A stretch of DNA of 64,000 bases from Massilia sp. PDC64 (GCF_900101265.1 NZ_FMZS01000009.1:62001-126000); one strand, 5' to 3'; shown: positions 17,436 to 25,825, numbered from the stretch's first letter. Translations and numbers: made by a program. The notes: generated by a model not told the origin, from the sequence alone.

Positions 17436-19055
17436 TCACCGGTCCTTGTCCTTCTTCTCTTTCTTCTCGTCCTTCTGGCGCTCGTTCAATTCGCGCTCGC
17501 GCGCATCGATCACGGCCTGGTCGTAGAACGACACATCCTTCGCCTTGCGCGCGAGATTGAGCTGGTCGACGGCTGCCGGCAACGCGCCCGTCAGCACATA
17601 CGATTCGGCCAGCGCCATGTGTTGCAGCGCGATCTTGCCCTGGGCCGCATACGTCTTGGCAAGCTGGTCGTAGAGCTTGGGTTCCTCGCGGTATTGCTGC
17701 ACCTGGTCGCGCAGGAACTGGGCTGCCTTGTCCAGCTTGCCGTCCGCGATCAGCGCGTCGGCGTACTGGCGCGCCAGCATGCGCGACAGCGGGAATTTCT
17801 GGTATGCGCTTTCCGCATCCTGCACGGCCTGGTGGACGACTTCGGGCGGCTGCCCCGGCGCCAGCTTGATCTCGGTGGCGAGGCCGGCGAACAGGGCGCT
17901 GCCGTCCGTGCCGCTGCGCTCGCTCGAAAAGACGCCGGGACGCGGCTTCGTCGACGCCTTCGCCTTGTCGAGCCAGCTCTGCGCCGTCTTCAGGTCGCCC
18001 TGCCTCAGCGCGAGGAACGACAGGCCGTACATCGCGGCCGTCTGCTGCTGCGTGTTGGGCTGGGCCAGCTGGCTGTCGAATGCGGATTTCGCTTCGTCGC
18101 GGCCCTTCTGGCTTTCGTCCTGCAGCACGCGCGCGCGGGCGCGGATGAGGTGGAATTCGATACTGTCCGGGCGGATATGGATCGGCTTCGGGTTGTCGCG
18201 GATCCGCGACTGGATGTCGGCGATGCGCTCGCCCGTCAGCGGGTGGCTGCTGAGCCAGGCCGGCGCCTCGCCATACACGCGCGTCGTGCTCTGCAGGCGC
18301 TTGAAGAACGCCACCATGCCCGACGTGTCGTAACCGGCCGCGCGCATGGTCTGGAAGCCGACGCGGTCGGCCTCGCGCTCGGCGTCGCGGCTGAAATTCA
18401 GCTGGCGCTGGATGGCGAGACCTTGCCCGCCCATCATGACACCCATCGCCGCATCGGCCCCGCCGCCGGCCTTGCCGACGAGCGCCGCCAGCAGCAGCGC
18501 GGCCAGCGGCAACAGCGCATCCTGCTTCTGCTGGCCGATCATGCGCGCGATGTGGCGCTGCTGCACGTGCCCGATCTCGTGCGACAGCACGGACGCCAGC
18601 TCCGACTCGTTCTGCGCCGAGATCAGCAACTGTGAGTGCACGCCGATGAAGCCGCCGGGCAGCGCGAACGCATTGATCATCGGATCGCGCACGGCAAAGA
18701 AGAAGAAATCGGCATTCGTCTCCCCGCGCGCGCCGGGCGCGAACGACACGAGGTTTTCGCCGAAGTTGTTCAGGAACTCGATGATCGCGTCGTCGTCCAG
18801 GTAATCGGGATCGCGCCGGATATCGTTCATGATCTCCTCGCCCAGCTTGCGCTCCAGGAAGGGCGACAAGTCGGCACGCGCGGTATCGCCGAGCGTCGGC
18901 AACCCGGTCGTATCGGCGCTGCCGCGCAGGACGGGGACGGTGGGGGCGGCCAGCGCACTGGCGGTGGCCACGACGAGGCCGGCGGCCGCCGCGACACGGC
19001 GCCACGGCCACCTTGGTGAAAGCTGCAACATCGCTGAAATCGGGTTAGGTTTCAC
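17436..19055 (-). CDS. bepA: Periplasmic M48 metalloprotease, BepA-like, with TPR repeats
   Basis: A 539-residue periplasmic zinc protease and chaperone of the BepA (YfgC) type, which helps assemble and quality-control outer membrane proteins such as LptD. After an N-terminal signal-like segment (residues about 20-37) comes an M48 domain with HEIGH (His159, Glu160, His163) and the third zinc ligand in READRVG. The C-terminal half has TPR-type helices and ends in a Lys/Glu/Asp-rich tail. An in-frame Met9 is an alternative start. It is divergent from moaC. Confidence 0.88.
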   Translation of the reverse strand: MKPNPISAMLQLSPRWPWRRVAAAAGLVVATASALAAPTVPVLRGSADTTGLPTLGDTARADLSPFLERKLGEEIMNDIRRDPDYLDDDAIIEFLNNFGENLVSFAPGARGETNADFFFFAVRDPMINAFALPGGFIGVHSQLLISAQNESELASVLSHEIGHVQQRHIARMIGQQKQDALLPLAALLLAALVGKAGGGADAAMGVMMGGQGLAIQRQLNFSRDAEREADRVGFQTMRAAGYDTSGMVAFFKRLQSTTRVYGEAPAWLSSHPLTGERIADIQSRIRDNPKPIHIRPDSIEFHLIRARARVLQDESQKGRDEAKSAFDSQLAQPNTQQQTAAMYGLSFLALRQGDLKTAQSWLDKAKASTKPRPGVFSSERSGTDGSALFAGLATEIKLAPGQPPEVVHQAVQDAESAYQKFPLSRMLARQYADALIADGKLDKAAQFLRDQVQQYREEPKLYDQLAKTYAAQGKIALQHMALAESYVLTGALPAAVDQLNLARKAKDVSFYDQAVIDARERELNERQKDEKKEKKDKDR

Positions 19056-19127
19056 GGTGCTATGATACCCGCTTCCCGGCCGTTGCTACTGCTGGGCCAA
19101 AATTTGTTACTCCGCTCCCACGACAAC

Positions 19128-19619
19128 ATGACAACATCTCCTCTGACCCACTTTGACGCCACCGGCCAGGCCCACATGGTCGACGTGGGCGCCAAGGACG
19201 CCACCCACCGCATCGCCGTCGCCGCCGGCACGATCCGCATGCAGCCGGCCACGCTGGCGCTGGTGACGTCGGGCTCGGCCAAGAAGGGCGACGTCCTGGG
19301 CGTGGCGCGCATCGCGGCCATCATGGCGGCCAAGCGGACGAGCGACCTCATCCCCCTGTGCCATCCGCTCGCCATCACGCGGGTCGCCGTCGATTTCGAG
19401 ATCGATGAGCCGAACAACAGCGTGCACTGCCGGGCGCAGGTCGAGACCTACGGCAAGACCGGGGTCGAGATGGAAGCGCTGACTTCCGTGCAGGTCGGCC
19501 TGCTGACCATTTACGACATGTGCAAGGCGGCGGATCGGGGGATGGTCATGACCAATGTGCGCGTGCTGGAAAAGCATGGTGGCAAGTCGGGGGACTGGAC
19601 GGCAGAGATCGATACGTGA
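19128..19619 (+). CDS. moaC: Cyclic pyranopterin monophosphate synthase MoaC
   Basis: Converts 3',8-cyclo-7,8-dihydroguanosine triphosphate, the MoaA product, to cyclic pyranopterin monophosphate in molybdenum cofactor synthesis. From the ATG at 19128 the protein is 163 residues, close to the usual 160. It has AHMVDVGAKDATHRIAVAAG, KRTSDLIPLCHPL and GKTGVEMEALTSVQVGLLTIYDMCKA, including the catalytic Lys and His/Asp positions. An upstream in-frame ATG at 19062 adds an unsupported leader. Confidence 0.96.
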   Translation: MTTSPLTHFDATGQAHMVDVGAKDATHRIAVAAGTIRMQPATLALVTSGSAKKGDVLGVARIAAIMAAKRTSDLIPLCHPLAITRVAVDFEIDEPNNSVHCRAQVETYGKTGVEMEALTSVQVGLLTIYDMCKAADRGMVMTNVRVLEKHGGKSGDWTAEIDT

Positions 19620-20414
19620 CCGATTCAAATCGAATGTTTCTTGGTCCGCTAGCCGACAAGCATATTCGCCAGGCACGGCAAACGCATGCCCAATCCTTCA
19701 CTTTCGTAGAACGTCTTAACGAACTGGCAAATCGTTCGCTGGTCGATGCCAAAATCGACCCAACAGATGTTCAAGAGTTCGTGGTTGCGGCACTCTTGCC
19801 GCGAGCACTGACCACATTTCAATCTATTGTCATTTTGAGTGAGCGCGGCTTGGAGCAGGAAGCTCAGGTAGCACTTCGCACTCTACTGGAAGTCACGTTC
19901 AAGGTTCGAGCCATCGCTATGGATCGCAAGTACGCGGAAGATTACATCCGTGCGGATGTGATTCACCGTGAAAACTTTCTGAAAAAATTCAAACGACTGA
20001 AGCCTACCGAAGAGCGAATTATCGCTCAGCAGAGCAATCAAACTCTCCTTGATAACACTTCACAACGTATCAAGGCGGAAAAGATTAGGGACTTGACGGT
20101 CGAAGAGTATGCCAAAGCGGCCGGCCTTATTGATTTCTACTGTTCAGCCTACACTGTCTTAAGCCAGCAAGTTCACGTAAACATTGGAACGCTCGATCGC
20201 TACCTGGACATTGATGCTGATGGCAATCTAGTGGGCATGAAGTACGGCTTCGTACTATAAAGAACTCGACCACATCCTTCTTACCAGTGCCGAGGCGTTG
20301 ATCCTTACGCTCGAAGCCACATCTTCCGTACTTGAAATCCCTGAGGTCGATGAAATACGTGCGGCTCACGAAGAATTTTCAATGCTTTATAACGATATCT
20401 TCGATGAAACCTAA
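19616..20414 (+). pseudogene. DUF5677-like protein gene with apparent frameshift
   Basis: The first frame gives about 214 residues (QEFVVAALLPRALTTFQSIVILSERG, LRTLLEVTFKVRAIA, YCSAYTVLSQQVHVN) resembling DUF5677 proteins, and stops at 20260. One base off, the frame is open from 20253 to 20414 and reads YYKELDHILLTSAEALILTLEATS..., a natural continuation of the same family. A single-base change near 20251 would explain this. The start may be the GTG overlapping the moaC stop or the ATG at 19634. Its GC is clearly lower than its flanks, which suggests transfer. Function is unknown. Confidence 0.65.
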
Positions 20415-20448
20415 CTGCCATATTGCTTGATTTTCCGCTCCGTGCCAC

Positions 20449-20454
20449 TTGACA
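20449..20454 (+). promoter_or_regulatory. Possible -35 box upstream of hcp
   Basis: TTGACA lies 70 bp before the hcp start in an AT-richer gap (20415-20523). No good -10 hexamer occurs at the right spacing, so this is weak. Confidence 0.2.
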
Positions 20455-20523
20455 GTTGCCAATGATTAGGCTGCAGAGCCGGATAAGAATGTTTGCTTCG
20501 CTCAACTTGTACGGGAGAGAAGC

Positions 20524-21015
20524 ATGGCTACCGACGTTTATCTGAGTATCGATGGAATCAAGGGTGAGTCAGCCGACTCTGCTCACCAAGGATGGATCGA
20601 ACTGACTTCCGCCCAATGGGGCGTCACACAACCCCGTAGCGCAACCGCATCCACAGGAGGCGGCCACACTGCGGAACGCTGCGAGCACCGCACTCTCTCG
20701 ATCAGTAAGCTCGCGGACCTCGCCTCGCCGATTCTGATGCAGACTTGCTCGATGGGGAAAACGATCCCGAAGGCCAAGCTGGAGTTCATGCGCGCCGACG
20801 GCGATGGGACCCGCGTCAAGTACTACCAAGTCGAGTTAGAAAACGTCATGATCGCCAACATGGAGCAAATGGTGCATGGCGGAGGCATCCTGCACGACGA
20901 AATCGGACTGCGCTTCTCCAAGATCAAATGGTCGTACACACAGCAGAAAATCGGTGGTGGCGCCGGCGGATCAACGACCGGTGGCTGGGATTTGGCCTGT
21001 AACAAGTGCGCCTGA
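20524..21015 (+). CDS. hcp: Type VI secretion tube protein Hcp (orphan)
   Basis: A 163-residue Hcp1-family protein that forms stacked hexamer rings of the T6SS inner tube and can carry small effectors in its lumen. It begins MATDVYLSIDGIKGES and contains KLADLASPILMQTCSMGKTI, FMRADGDGTRVKYYQVELENVMI and a GGWDL-containing C-terminus, all typical. A GGGAGAGAAG ribosome site precedes it. No other T6SS structural gene is near, so it must work with an apparatus encoded elsewhere. The next gene starts 12 bp later with its own GAGGAGG site. Confidence 0.93.
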   Translation: MATDVYLSIDGIKGESADSAHQGWIELTSAQWGVTQPRSATASTGGGHTAERCEHRTLSISKLADLASPILMQTCSMGKTIPKAKLEFMRADGDGTRVKYYQVELENVMIANMEQMVHGGGILHDEIGLRFSKIKWSYTQQKIGGGAGGSTTGGWDLACNKCA

Positions 21016-21027
21016 GGAGGCTTCCTC

Positions 21028-21552
21028 ATGGCGACCGAATGGACGATCGAAGACGATGACAAGTGCCCTGACCCCATCCGCCCTCGCCCGACGCAGGATT
21101 CGCGAGGCTTCTTCATGCTTCCACAAGCGCCGATGGACTCTGGCTACTATGTGTATGGTGAGCTCTACAAGAAACCGGCTAAAGGCGCTTACCAGTATGC
21201 TCACCCGATCATGATGACGGCAGTTTTACGTGTGGCCCTGGAATGGCAGGCCATCGATAAACGACGTATCGGTATCGGAGACATCAGCCTCCCGGACGGC
21301 AGGAGAACCCCGGATCACAACTCACATATGAGCGGGCTGGAGGTTGATGTGCGGCCGCTACGCAAGGACGGTCTCGAACTTCCGGTGTTCTGGTGGGATG
21401 CGGAATATGACAAACAGGGAACCGCAAAGCTAATCGAGATGTTCAGAACATTTGCTCCAGTTGCTTTCGTATTGTTTAACGGCCCCGATATCCCGTTCGT
21501 CAGAAAGGCCACGAATCACGACCATCATTTTCATGTAAAGCTACGGGGCTGA
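21028..21552 (+). CDS. Predicted T6SS peptidoglycan metallopeptidase effector (MepA/LAS-like)
   Basis: A 174-residue protein without signal peptide. It carries the LAS metallopeptidase zinc signature: His100-x6-Asp107 in SHMSGLEVDV and His167-x-His169 in DHHFHVKL. This pattern, with HxxGxxxD and a late HxH, is that of MepA (M74) and relatives that cut peptidoglycan cross-bridges. The lack of a signal peptide together with the position after hcp argues for delivery through the T6SS tube rather than self-export. The effector role is inferred from context and fold, not shown. Confidence 0.75.
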   Translation: MATEWTIEDDDKCPDPIRPRPTQDSRGFFMLPQAPMDSGYYVYGELYKKPAKGAYQYAHPIMMTAVLRVALEWQAIDKRRIGIGDISLPDGRRTPDHNSHMSGLEVDVRPLRKDGLELPVFWWDAEYDKQGTAKLIEMFRTFAPVAFVLFNGPDIPFVRKATNHDHHFHVKLRG

Positions 21553-21553
21553 C

Positions 21554-21958
21554 ATGCGCAAAACGATAACCTTACTGACCTTGGGCGCGACGGCATTCGC
21601 GCTGTCGCTTGCCCATGCTGCCGACCCGTCTTCCGATCCATACGGTCTATGGAAACCACTGCAAGGGGCAATCTACAAGGTCCATTCGGGCATCGTTTCA
21701 GATCGCACGCAGGCAACGGCGAGCGATCGCAAGCTGACCGTTCTCGTTGATGGCAAGTCGGCGAAAGACATTTTCGACTCCATCGGCCCGGACCTGCCTG
21801 AAACATGTACCGGGGAACCGGGCGACCGGATGCGGGAAAAAAAAGGCCTTCGATGCAGCTATACCGCACAGGACAAGGGATCGAAAGATGGCCCCTATCG
21901 ATGCTGGATCGGTCTCGATCTTCGGACTGGGGACAGCGTCGGAACCGTGAGTTGCTAG
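21554..21958 (+). CDS. Predicted periplasmic immunity protein
   Basis: A 134-residue protein with a clear signal peptide (MRKTITLLTLGATAFALSLAHA, cut after residue 22). The mature part has four cysteines in the C-terminal half, likely two disulfides, and no enzyme motif I recognise. It begins 1 bp after the stop of the peptidase gene. A periplasmic partner translated with a cell-wall-cutting effector is the classic immunity arrangement. The identification rests on context alone. Confidence 0.6.
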   Translation: MRKTITLLTLGATAFALSLAHAADPSSDPYGLWKPLQGAIYKVHSGIVSDRTQATASDRKLTVLVDGKSAKDIFDSIGPDLPETCTGEPGDRMREKKGLRCSYTAQDKGSKDGPYRCWIGLDLRTGDSVGTVSC

Positions 21959-22347
21959 CTACTGGCCCCGCTCAACCGCGTCCCGATCCACCAATAATTC
22001 CCCTGAGCATCCTGCACCCCCGCCGTCCGGTCCCCATACGGCTGGTCGCGCGGCTCGGACAGGCTCGTTGCGCCGTGATCGAGCGCCCGCGCATAGACCC
22101 TGTCGACATCCTCGACGTACACGTGCACCGAGGCGATCAGTTCAGCGCCAGGCCGGTATCCCATCATCACCACCGAATCGCCGATGCGCACCTCCGCATG
22201 CCGGATTCCGCCGTCGGCATCGGGCTGGCGCCGTAGTTCGGTTGCGCCGAACGCGTGCACAAGGAAATCGAGCATGGCGCGCACATCCTTCACGAGCAAA
22301 TACGGCGACACCGCGTTGTAGCCATCCGGTTTGTATCGTTCGTCCAT
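21955..22347 (-). CDS. VOC-family (glyoxalase/bleomycin-resistance-like) protein
   Basis: A 130-residue vicinal-oxygen-chelate fold protein. It begins MDERYKPDGYNAVSPYLLVKDV, followed by FLVHAFGATELRR, VRIGDSVVMMG, HVYVEDVDRVYARALDHGA and DRTAGVQDAQGNYWWIG. This is the PhnB/YdhR-like glyoxalase pattern. The ATG at 22347 is chosen because GGAG lies 6 bp before it; the ATG at 22353 would have none. It converges with the immunity gene with a 4-bp overlap. The substrate is unknown. Confidence 0.87.
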   Translation of the reverse strand: MDERYKPDGYNAVSPYLLVKDVRAMLDFLVHAFGATELRRQPDADGGIRHAEVRIGDSVVMMGYRPGAELIASVHVYVEDVDRVYARALDHGATSLSEPRDQPYGDRTAGVQDAQGNYWWIGTRLSGASS

Positions 22348-22383
22348 CTGCATCTCCAGTGATTACACGGAACTGAACAATTC

Positions 22384-22428
22384 TGTCACAGATGTATCGT
22401 CGTGCAATACAACTGTTCATCTTTGACA
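22384..22428. promoter_or_regulatory. Inverted repeat upstream of the pqq promoter (possible activator site)
   Basis: TGTCACAGATG (22384-22394) and CATCTTTGACA (22418-22428) are inverted copies with 10 of 11 matches, 34 bp centre to centre. They lie about 35-80 bp upstream of the -24 element, where enhancer-binding activators of sigma-54 usually bind. Confidence 0.4.
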
Positions 22429-22461
22429 CACGCTTGCCCGGAGAAACAGTGCCACACCATG

Positions 22462-22476
22462 TGGCATGGATATTGC
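22462..22476 (+). promoter_or_regulatory. Sigma-54 type -24/-12 promoter for pqqABCDE
   Basis: TGGCATG-N4-TTGC with the GG and GC doublets exactly 10 bp apart; one mismatch to TGGCACG-N4-TTGC. It lies 62 bp before the pqqA start. This implies RpoN-dependent, activator-driven expression of PQQ synthesis. Confidence 0.6.
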
Positions 22477-22537
22477 GAATTCCTCCTTGACTGCGCGCCG
22501 CGCATTCACAACCCATCCAACGATCAAGGAGACAACC

Positions 22538-22612
22538 ATGGCCTGGACCAAACCTGAATTCATCGACTGGCGTTTCGGCTTCGAAATCACGATGTACATC
22601 GCGAATCGCTGA
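22538..22612 (+). CDS. pqqA: PQQ precursor peptide PqqA
   Basis: The 24-residue ribosomal precursor of pyrroloquinoline quinone, reading MAWTKPEFIDWRFGFEITMY then four more residues. Glu16 and Tyr20, spaced E-x3-Y as in all PqqA, are the residues cross-linked by PqqE and released to form the cofactor. An AAGGAG ribosome site precedes the ATG. It is the first gene of pqqABCDE, 46 bp before pqqB. Confidence 0.97.
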   Translation: MAWTKPEFIDWRFGFEITMYIANR

Positions 22613-22658
22613 CCCTGCACACACCCGCGGCGCCGCCGCGGGCTTACCGGATCCCGTC

Positions 22659-23567
22659 ATGAACATCGTCGTATTAGGCTCCGCGGCCGGAGGCGGTTTC
22701 CCGCAATGGAACTGCAATTGCCGCAATTGCGCCGGGCTGCGCGACGGCACGGTCCGCGCGACGGCGCGCACGCAATCGTCGATCGCCGTGTCCTCCAACG
22801 GGACCGACTGGGTCCTGATCAACGCGTCGCCGGACATCCTCGCGCAGATCCGCGCGACGCCCGCGCTGCAGCCGGCGCGCGCCCGGCGCGACTCGGGCAT
22901 CGCCGCCGTCATGCTGATGGATGCGCAGATCGACCACGTCACGGGCCTGCTGATGCTGCGCGAGGGGAAAGAGCTGCCGCTCTATTGCACCGCACAGGTC
23001 TGGCGCGAACTCAACGAGGGACTGCCGCTCGTGCCCGTGCTGTCGCACTATTGCGGCGTACGCTGGCATGAGGTGCCGATCGATGGCGGCATGCACGTGC
23101 CGGGCATCCACGGCATCCGCTTCACGCCGCTGGCATTGAACAGCAAGGCACCGCCGTATTCCGATCACCGCAACGATCCTCACCCCGGCGACAACATCGG
23201 CCTCCTGATCGAAGACACCACGACAGGTAAATCGGTCTTCTACGCGCCGGGCCTCGGCGCAATCGATCCGCAGGTACAAGCCGCGCTGCAGAAAGCGGAT
23301 TGCGTGCTCGTCGACGGCACGTTCTGGCGTGCGGACGAGATGATCGCGCTGGGGTTTTCCAAAAAAACGGCGGCCGACATGGGCCACCTGCCCCAATCGG
23401 GCGACGGGGGCATGATCGCCGTGCTCGACGGCGTCAAGGCGCGGCGCAAGGTGCTCATCCACATCAACAACACGAATCCGATCCTCGACGAAGACTCGGA
23501 AGAGCGCGCCCTGCTCGCGCGCCACGGCATCGAGGTCGCGTTCGACGGCATGGAGATCACGTTATGA
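22659..23567 (+). CDS. pqqB: PQQ biosynthesis protein PqqB
   Basis: A 302-residue metallo-beta-lactamase-fold protein needed for PQQ maturation, proposed to hydroxylate the Tyr-derived intermediate. It begins MNIVVLGSAAGGGFPQWNCNC and carries the Cys-rich NCNCRNCAGLR segment, then MLMDAQIDHVTGLL and ADMGHLPQSGDGG. Its stop overlaps the pqqC start (ATGA), indicating translational coupling. Confidence 0.97.
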   Translation: MNIVVLGSAAGGGFPQWNCNCRNCAGLRDGTVRATARTQSSIAVSSNGTDWVLINASPDILAQIRATPALQPARARRDSGIAAVMLMDAQIDHVTGLLMLREGKELPLYCTAQVWRELNEGLPLVPVLSHYCGVRWHEVPIDGGMHVPGIHGIRFTPLALNSKAPPYSDHRNDPHPGDNIGLLIEDTTTGKSVFYAPGLGAIDPQVQAALQKADCVLVDGTFWRADEMIALGFSKKTAADMGHLPQSGDGGMIAVLDGVKARRKVLIHINNTNPILDEDSEERALLARHGIEVAFDGMEITL

Positions 23568-24253
23568 GCACGGAAGCATGGAGCCGCGACGAGTTCGAGG
23601 CGCAATTGCGCGCACGGGGTGCCGGCTACCACATCCACCATCCGTTCAACGTCAGGATGAACGAGGGCCTGCTGGACCCGGACCAGATTCGCGGCTGGGT
23701 CGCCAACCGGTTTTATTACCAGGTGAATATCCCGCAAAAGGATGGCGCCATCATCGCCAATTGCCCGGACCGCGCCACGCGGCGCCGCTGGGTGCGCCGC
23801 ATCCTCGACCATGACGGCTGGGGCGATAACGAGGGCGGCATCGAGGCGTGGGTGCGGCTCGGCGAAGCGGTCGGGCTGACGCGCGAGGCGCTGTGGTCGC
23901 AACGGCACGTCGTGCCGGGCGTGCGCTTCGCCGTCGATGCGTACGTCAATTTTGCGCGCCGGGCGCCATGGCAGGAAGCCGTGTGCTCGTCGCTGACGGA
24001 GATGTTCGCGCCGAAGATCCACAAGGACCGGCTGGCGAACTGGCCGACGCATTACGCGTGGATCGATCCCGATGGCTTGCAGTATTTCCGCAGCCGTATT
24101 TCCCTGGCCGAGCGCGACGTCGAACACGGCCTGGAAGTGACACTCAACCATTTCACCACCCGCGCCCAGCAGGAGCGCGCGCTCGAGATCCTGCAGTTCA
24201 AGCTCGACATCCTGTGGACCATGCTCGACGCCATCGAGAAGGCCTATCCCTGA
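23564..24253 (+). CDS. pqqC: Pyrroloquinoline-quinone synthase PqqC
   Basis: Cofactor-free oxidase that performs the last step of PQQ synthesis, the ring closure and eight-electron oxidation of AHQQ. It is 229 residues from the ATG at 23564. Typical segments are YHIHHPFNVRMNEGLL, RGWVANRFYYQ-N-IPQKDGAI, WSQRHVVPGVRFAVDAYVNF, FAPKIHKDRL and WIDPDGLQYF. The protein is in the separate PqqC form, not fused to PqqD. Confidence 0.97.
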   Translation: MSTEAWSRDEFEAQLRARGAGYHIHHPFNVRMNEGLLDPDQIRGWVANRFYYQVNIPQKDGAIIANCPDRATRRRWVRRILDHDGWGDNEGGIEAWVRLGEAVGLTREALWSQRHVVPGVRFAVDAYVNFARRAPWQEAVCSSLTEMFAPKIHKDRLANWPTHYAWIDPDGLQYFRSRISLAERDVEHGLEVTLNHFTTRAQQERALEILQFKLDILWTMLDAIEKAYP

Positions 24254-24264
24254 GGAGGCAAGCC

Positions 24265-24528
24265 ATGCACACCGTTCCCGATCAACCCGCCCTGTCTCGT
24301 CTGTTCCGCATGCAGTGGGAAGAGGCCCAGGGCAACTACGTGCTCCTGTATCCGGAAGGGATGGTCAAGCTGAGCCTGAGCGCGGCCGAGATCCTGAAAC
24401 GCTGCGATGGCGCCCGCACCGTGCCGGCCATCGTCGGCGAGCTCGAACAGGCGTTCAACTGCGGCGGCCTGCGTGACGACGTCGACGATTTCCTGCGCGT
24501 CGCCAGCGAACACGGCTGGATCGTGTGA
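24265..24528 (+). CDS. pqqD: PQQ biosynthesis chaperone PqqD
   Basis: An 87-residue peptide chaperone (RiPP recognition element) that binds PqqA and presents it to PqqE. It contains FRMQWEEAQGNYVLLYPEGMVKLS, AAEILKRCDG and the C-terminal DDVDDFLRVASEHGWI, all family hallmarks. A GAGGAGG ribosome site sits in the 11-bp gap after pqqC. Confidence 0.95.
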   Translation: MHTVPDQPALSRLFRMQWEEAQGNYVLLYPEGMVKLSLSAAEILKRCDGARTVPAIVGELEQAFNCGGLRDDVDDFLRVASEHGWIV

Positions 24529-24535
24529 GCCCATC

Positions 24536-25663
24536 ATGAACGCCCCGACCTTCCGCCCCACCATCGCGCCGCCGCTCTGGCTGCTGGCCGAACTGACCTA
24601 TCGCTGCCCGCTGCACTGCCCGTTCTGCTACAACCCGGTCGACAACGCCGATGACCGCACCGAACTGTCGACCGAGCAATGGTTCGACGTGATGCGCCAG
24701 GCGCGCCAGCTCGGCGCCGCGCAGCTCGGCTTCTCGGGCGGCGAGCCGCTGCTGCGGGACGATCTGGAAGAACTGGTCGGCGAAGGCCGCCGGCTGGGGT
24801 TTTATACGAACCTGATCACGTCCGGCATCGGCCTCACCGAATCGCGCCTCGCCCGCATGAAGGAACTGGGACTGGACCATATCCAGCTGTCGTTCCAGGA
24901 TTCGACGCGCGAGCTGAACGATTTCCTGTCGAGCACGAAGACGTTCGACCTGAAGGCGCGCGTCGCCCGGCTGATCAAGCAGTACGACTATCCGATGGTG
25001 CTGAACGTCGTGCTGCACCGCTTCAATCTCGACCACGTGGAGAACATCATCGACATGGCCCTCGAGATGGGCGTCGAGTACCTGGAACTGGCCAACACGC
25101 AGTATTACGGCTGGGCGCTCGTCAACCGCGACCAGTTGATGCCGACGCGCGAACAGGTGGCGCGTGCGGAAAGCGTCGTGAATGCGTGCCGCGCGCGGAT
25201 CGGCAACCGGATGCGCATCCTGTTCGTCGTACCCGACTATTTCGAGGCGCGGCCCAAGGCGTGCATGAACGGCTGGGGCGGCGTGTTCCTCGGCATCGCG
25301 CCGGACGGCACCGCCCTGCCCTGCCACGCGGCCCGCACATTGCCGGGCATCGATTTCCCGAACGTCCGCGACGCGAGCGTGAACGACATCTGGTACGGCA
25401 GCGATGCGTTCAACCGCTACCGCGGCGATGCCTGGATGAAGGATCCGTGCCGCACATGCGACGACAAGGCGAAGGACTTCGGCGGCTGCCGCTGCCAGGC
25501 CTACGCGCTCACCGGCGATGCCGAGAACGCGGACCCGGTGTGCGCGAAGTCGGCGCGGCATGACGAGGTGCAGACCATCGTGATGCACGCGCAGCGAGCA
25601 CAGCAAGACGCCGTGTGGAGGCCGGCGCAACCGATCGTGTTCCGGAAAAACCACGGAAAATAG
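24536..25663 (+). CDS. pqqE: PqqA peptide cyclase PqqE (radical SAM)
   Basis: Radical SAM enzyme that forms the carbon-carbon bond between Glu16 and Tyr20 of PqqA. It is 375 residues long. The cluster motif CPLHCPFC (Cys24, Cys28, Cys31) is followed by GFSGGEPLLR, and the C-terminal SPASM region has CMNGWGG, LPCHAA and a dense CRTCDDKAKDFGGCRCQA set for auxiliary iron-sulfur clusters. The ATG lies 7 bp after the pqqD stop. No PqqF/G protease or quinoprotein dehydrogenase is in the window. Confidence 0.97.
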   Translation: MNAPTFRPTIAPPLWLLAELTYRCPLHCPFCYNPVDNADDRTELSTEQWFDVMRQARQLGAAQLGFSGGEPLLRDDLEELVGEGRRLGFYTNLITSGIGLTESRLARMKELGLDHIQLSFQDSTRELNDFLSSTKTFDLKARVARLIKQYDYPMVLNVVLHRFNLDHVENIIDMALEMGVEYLELANTQYYGWALVNRDQLMPTREQVARAESVVNACRARIGNRMRILFVVPDYFEARPKACMNGWGGVFLGIAPDGTALPCHAARTLPGIDFPNVRDASVNDIWYGSDAFNRYRGDAWMKDPCRTCDDKAKDFGGCRCQAYALTGDAENADPVCAKSARHDEVQTIVMHAQRAQQDAVWRPAQPIVFRKNHGK

Positions 25664-25683
25664 CGCTCTGCTCGACGATCGTT

Positions 25684-25703
25684 TATCGAACAGATATCGA
25701 ACA
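25684..25703. repeat. Tandem 9-bp repeat upstream of chemoreceptor gene
   Basis: TATCGAACA occurs twice with starts 11 bp apart, one helical turn, between pqqE and the chemoreceptor gene. It may be a protein-binding site; the rest of this 162-bp gap shows nothing clear. Confidence 0.25.
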
Positions 25704-25825
25704 AAACAGGCACGAAGGTAAGTGTTGGAAAAACGCGCCAGATCGCACGGGCGCGGCCCAATTCTCACGAATTATTTCCGCACATCAATTAGTATTTACC
25801 TGAACTCATCATCAGGAGACGTGCC

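Noticed and set aside
20524..21015. Hcp as part of a complete T6SS cluster
   Set aside because: No tss genes, VgrG, ClpV or PAAR genes lie within the window.
21028..21552. Housekeeping secreted MepA
   Set aside because: No signal peptide, much shorter than MepA, and tightly linked to hcp and a small exported protein.
19616..21958. Prophage or insertion sequence as carrier of the low-GC island
   Set aside because: No integrase, transposase, attachment repeats or phage structural genes were found at its borders.
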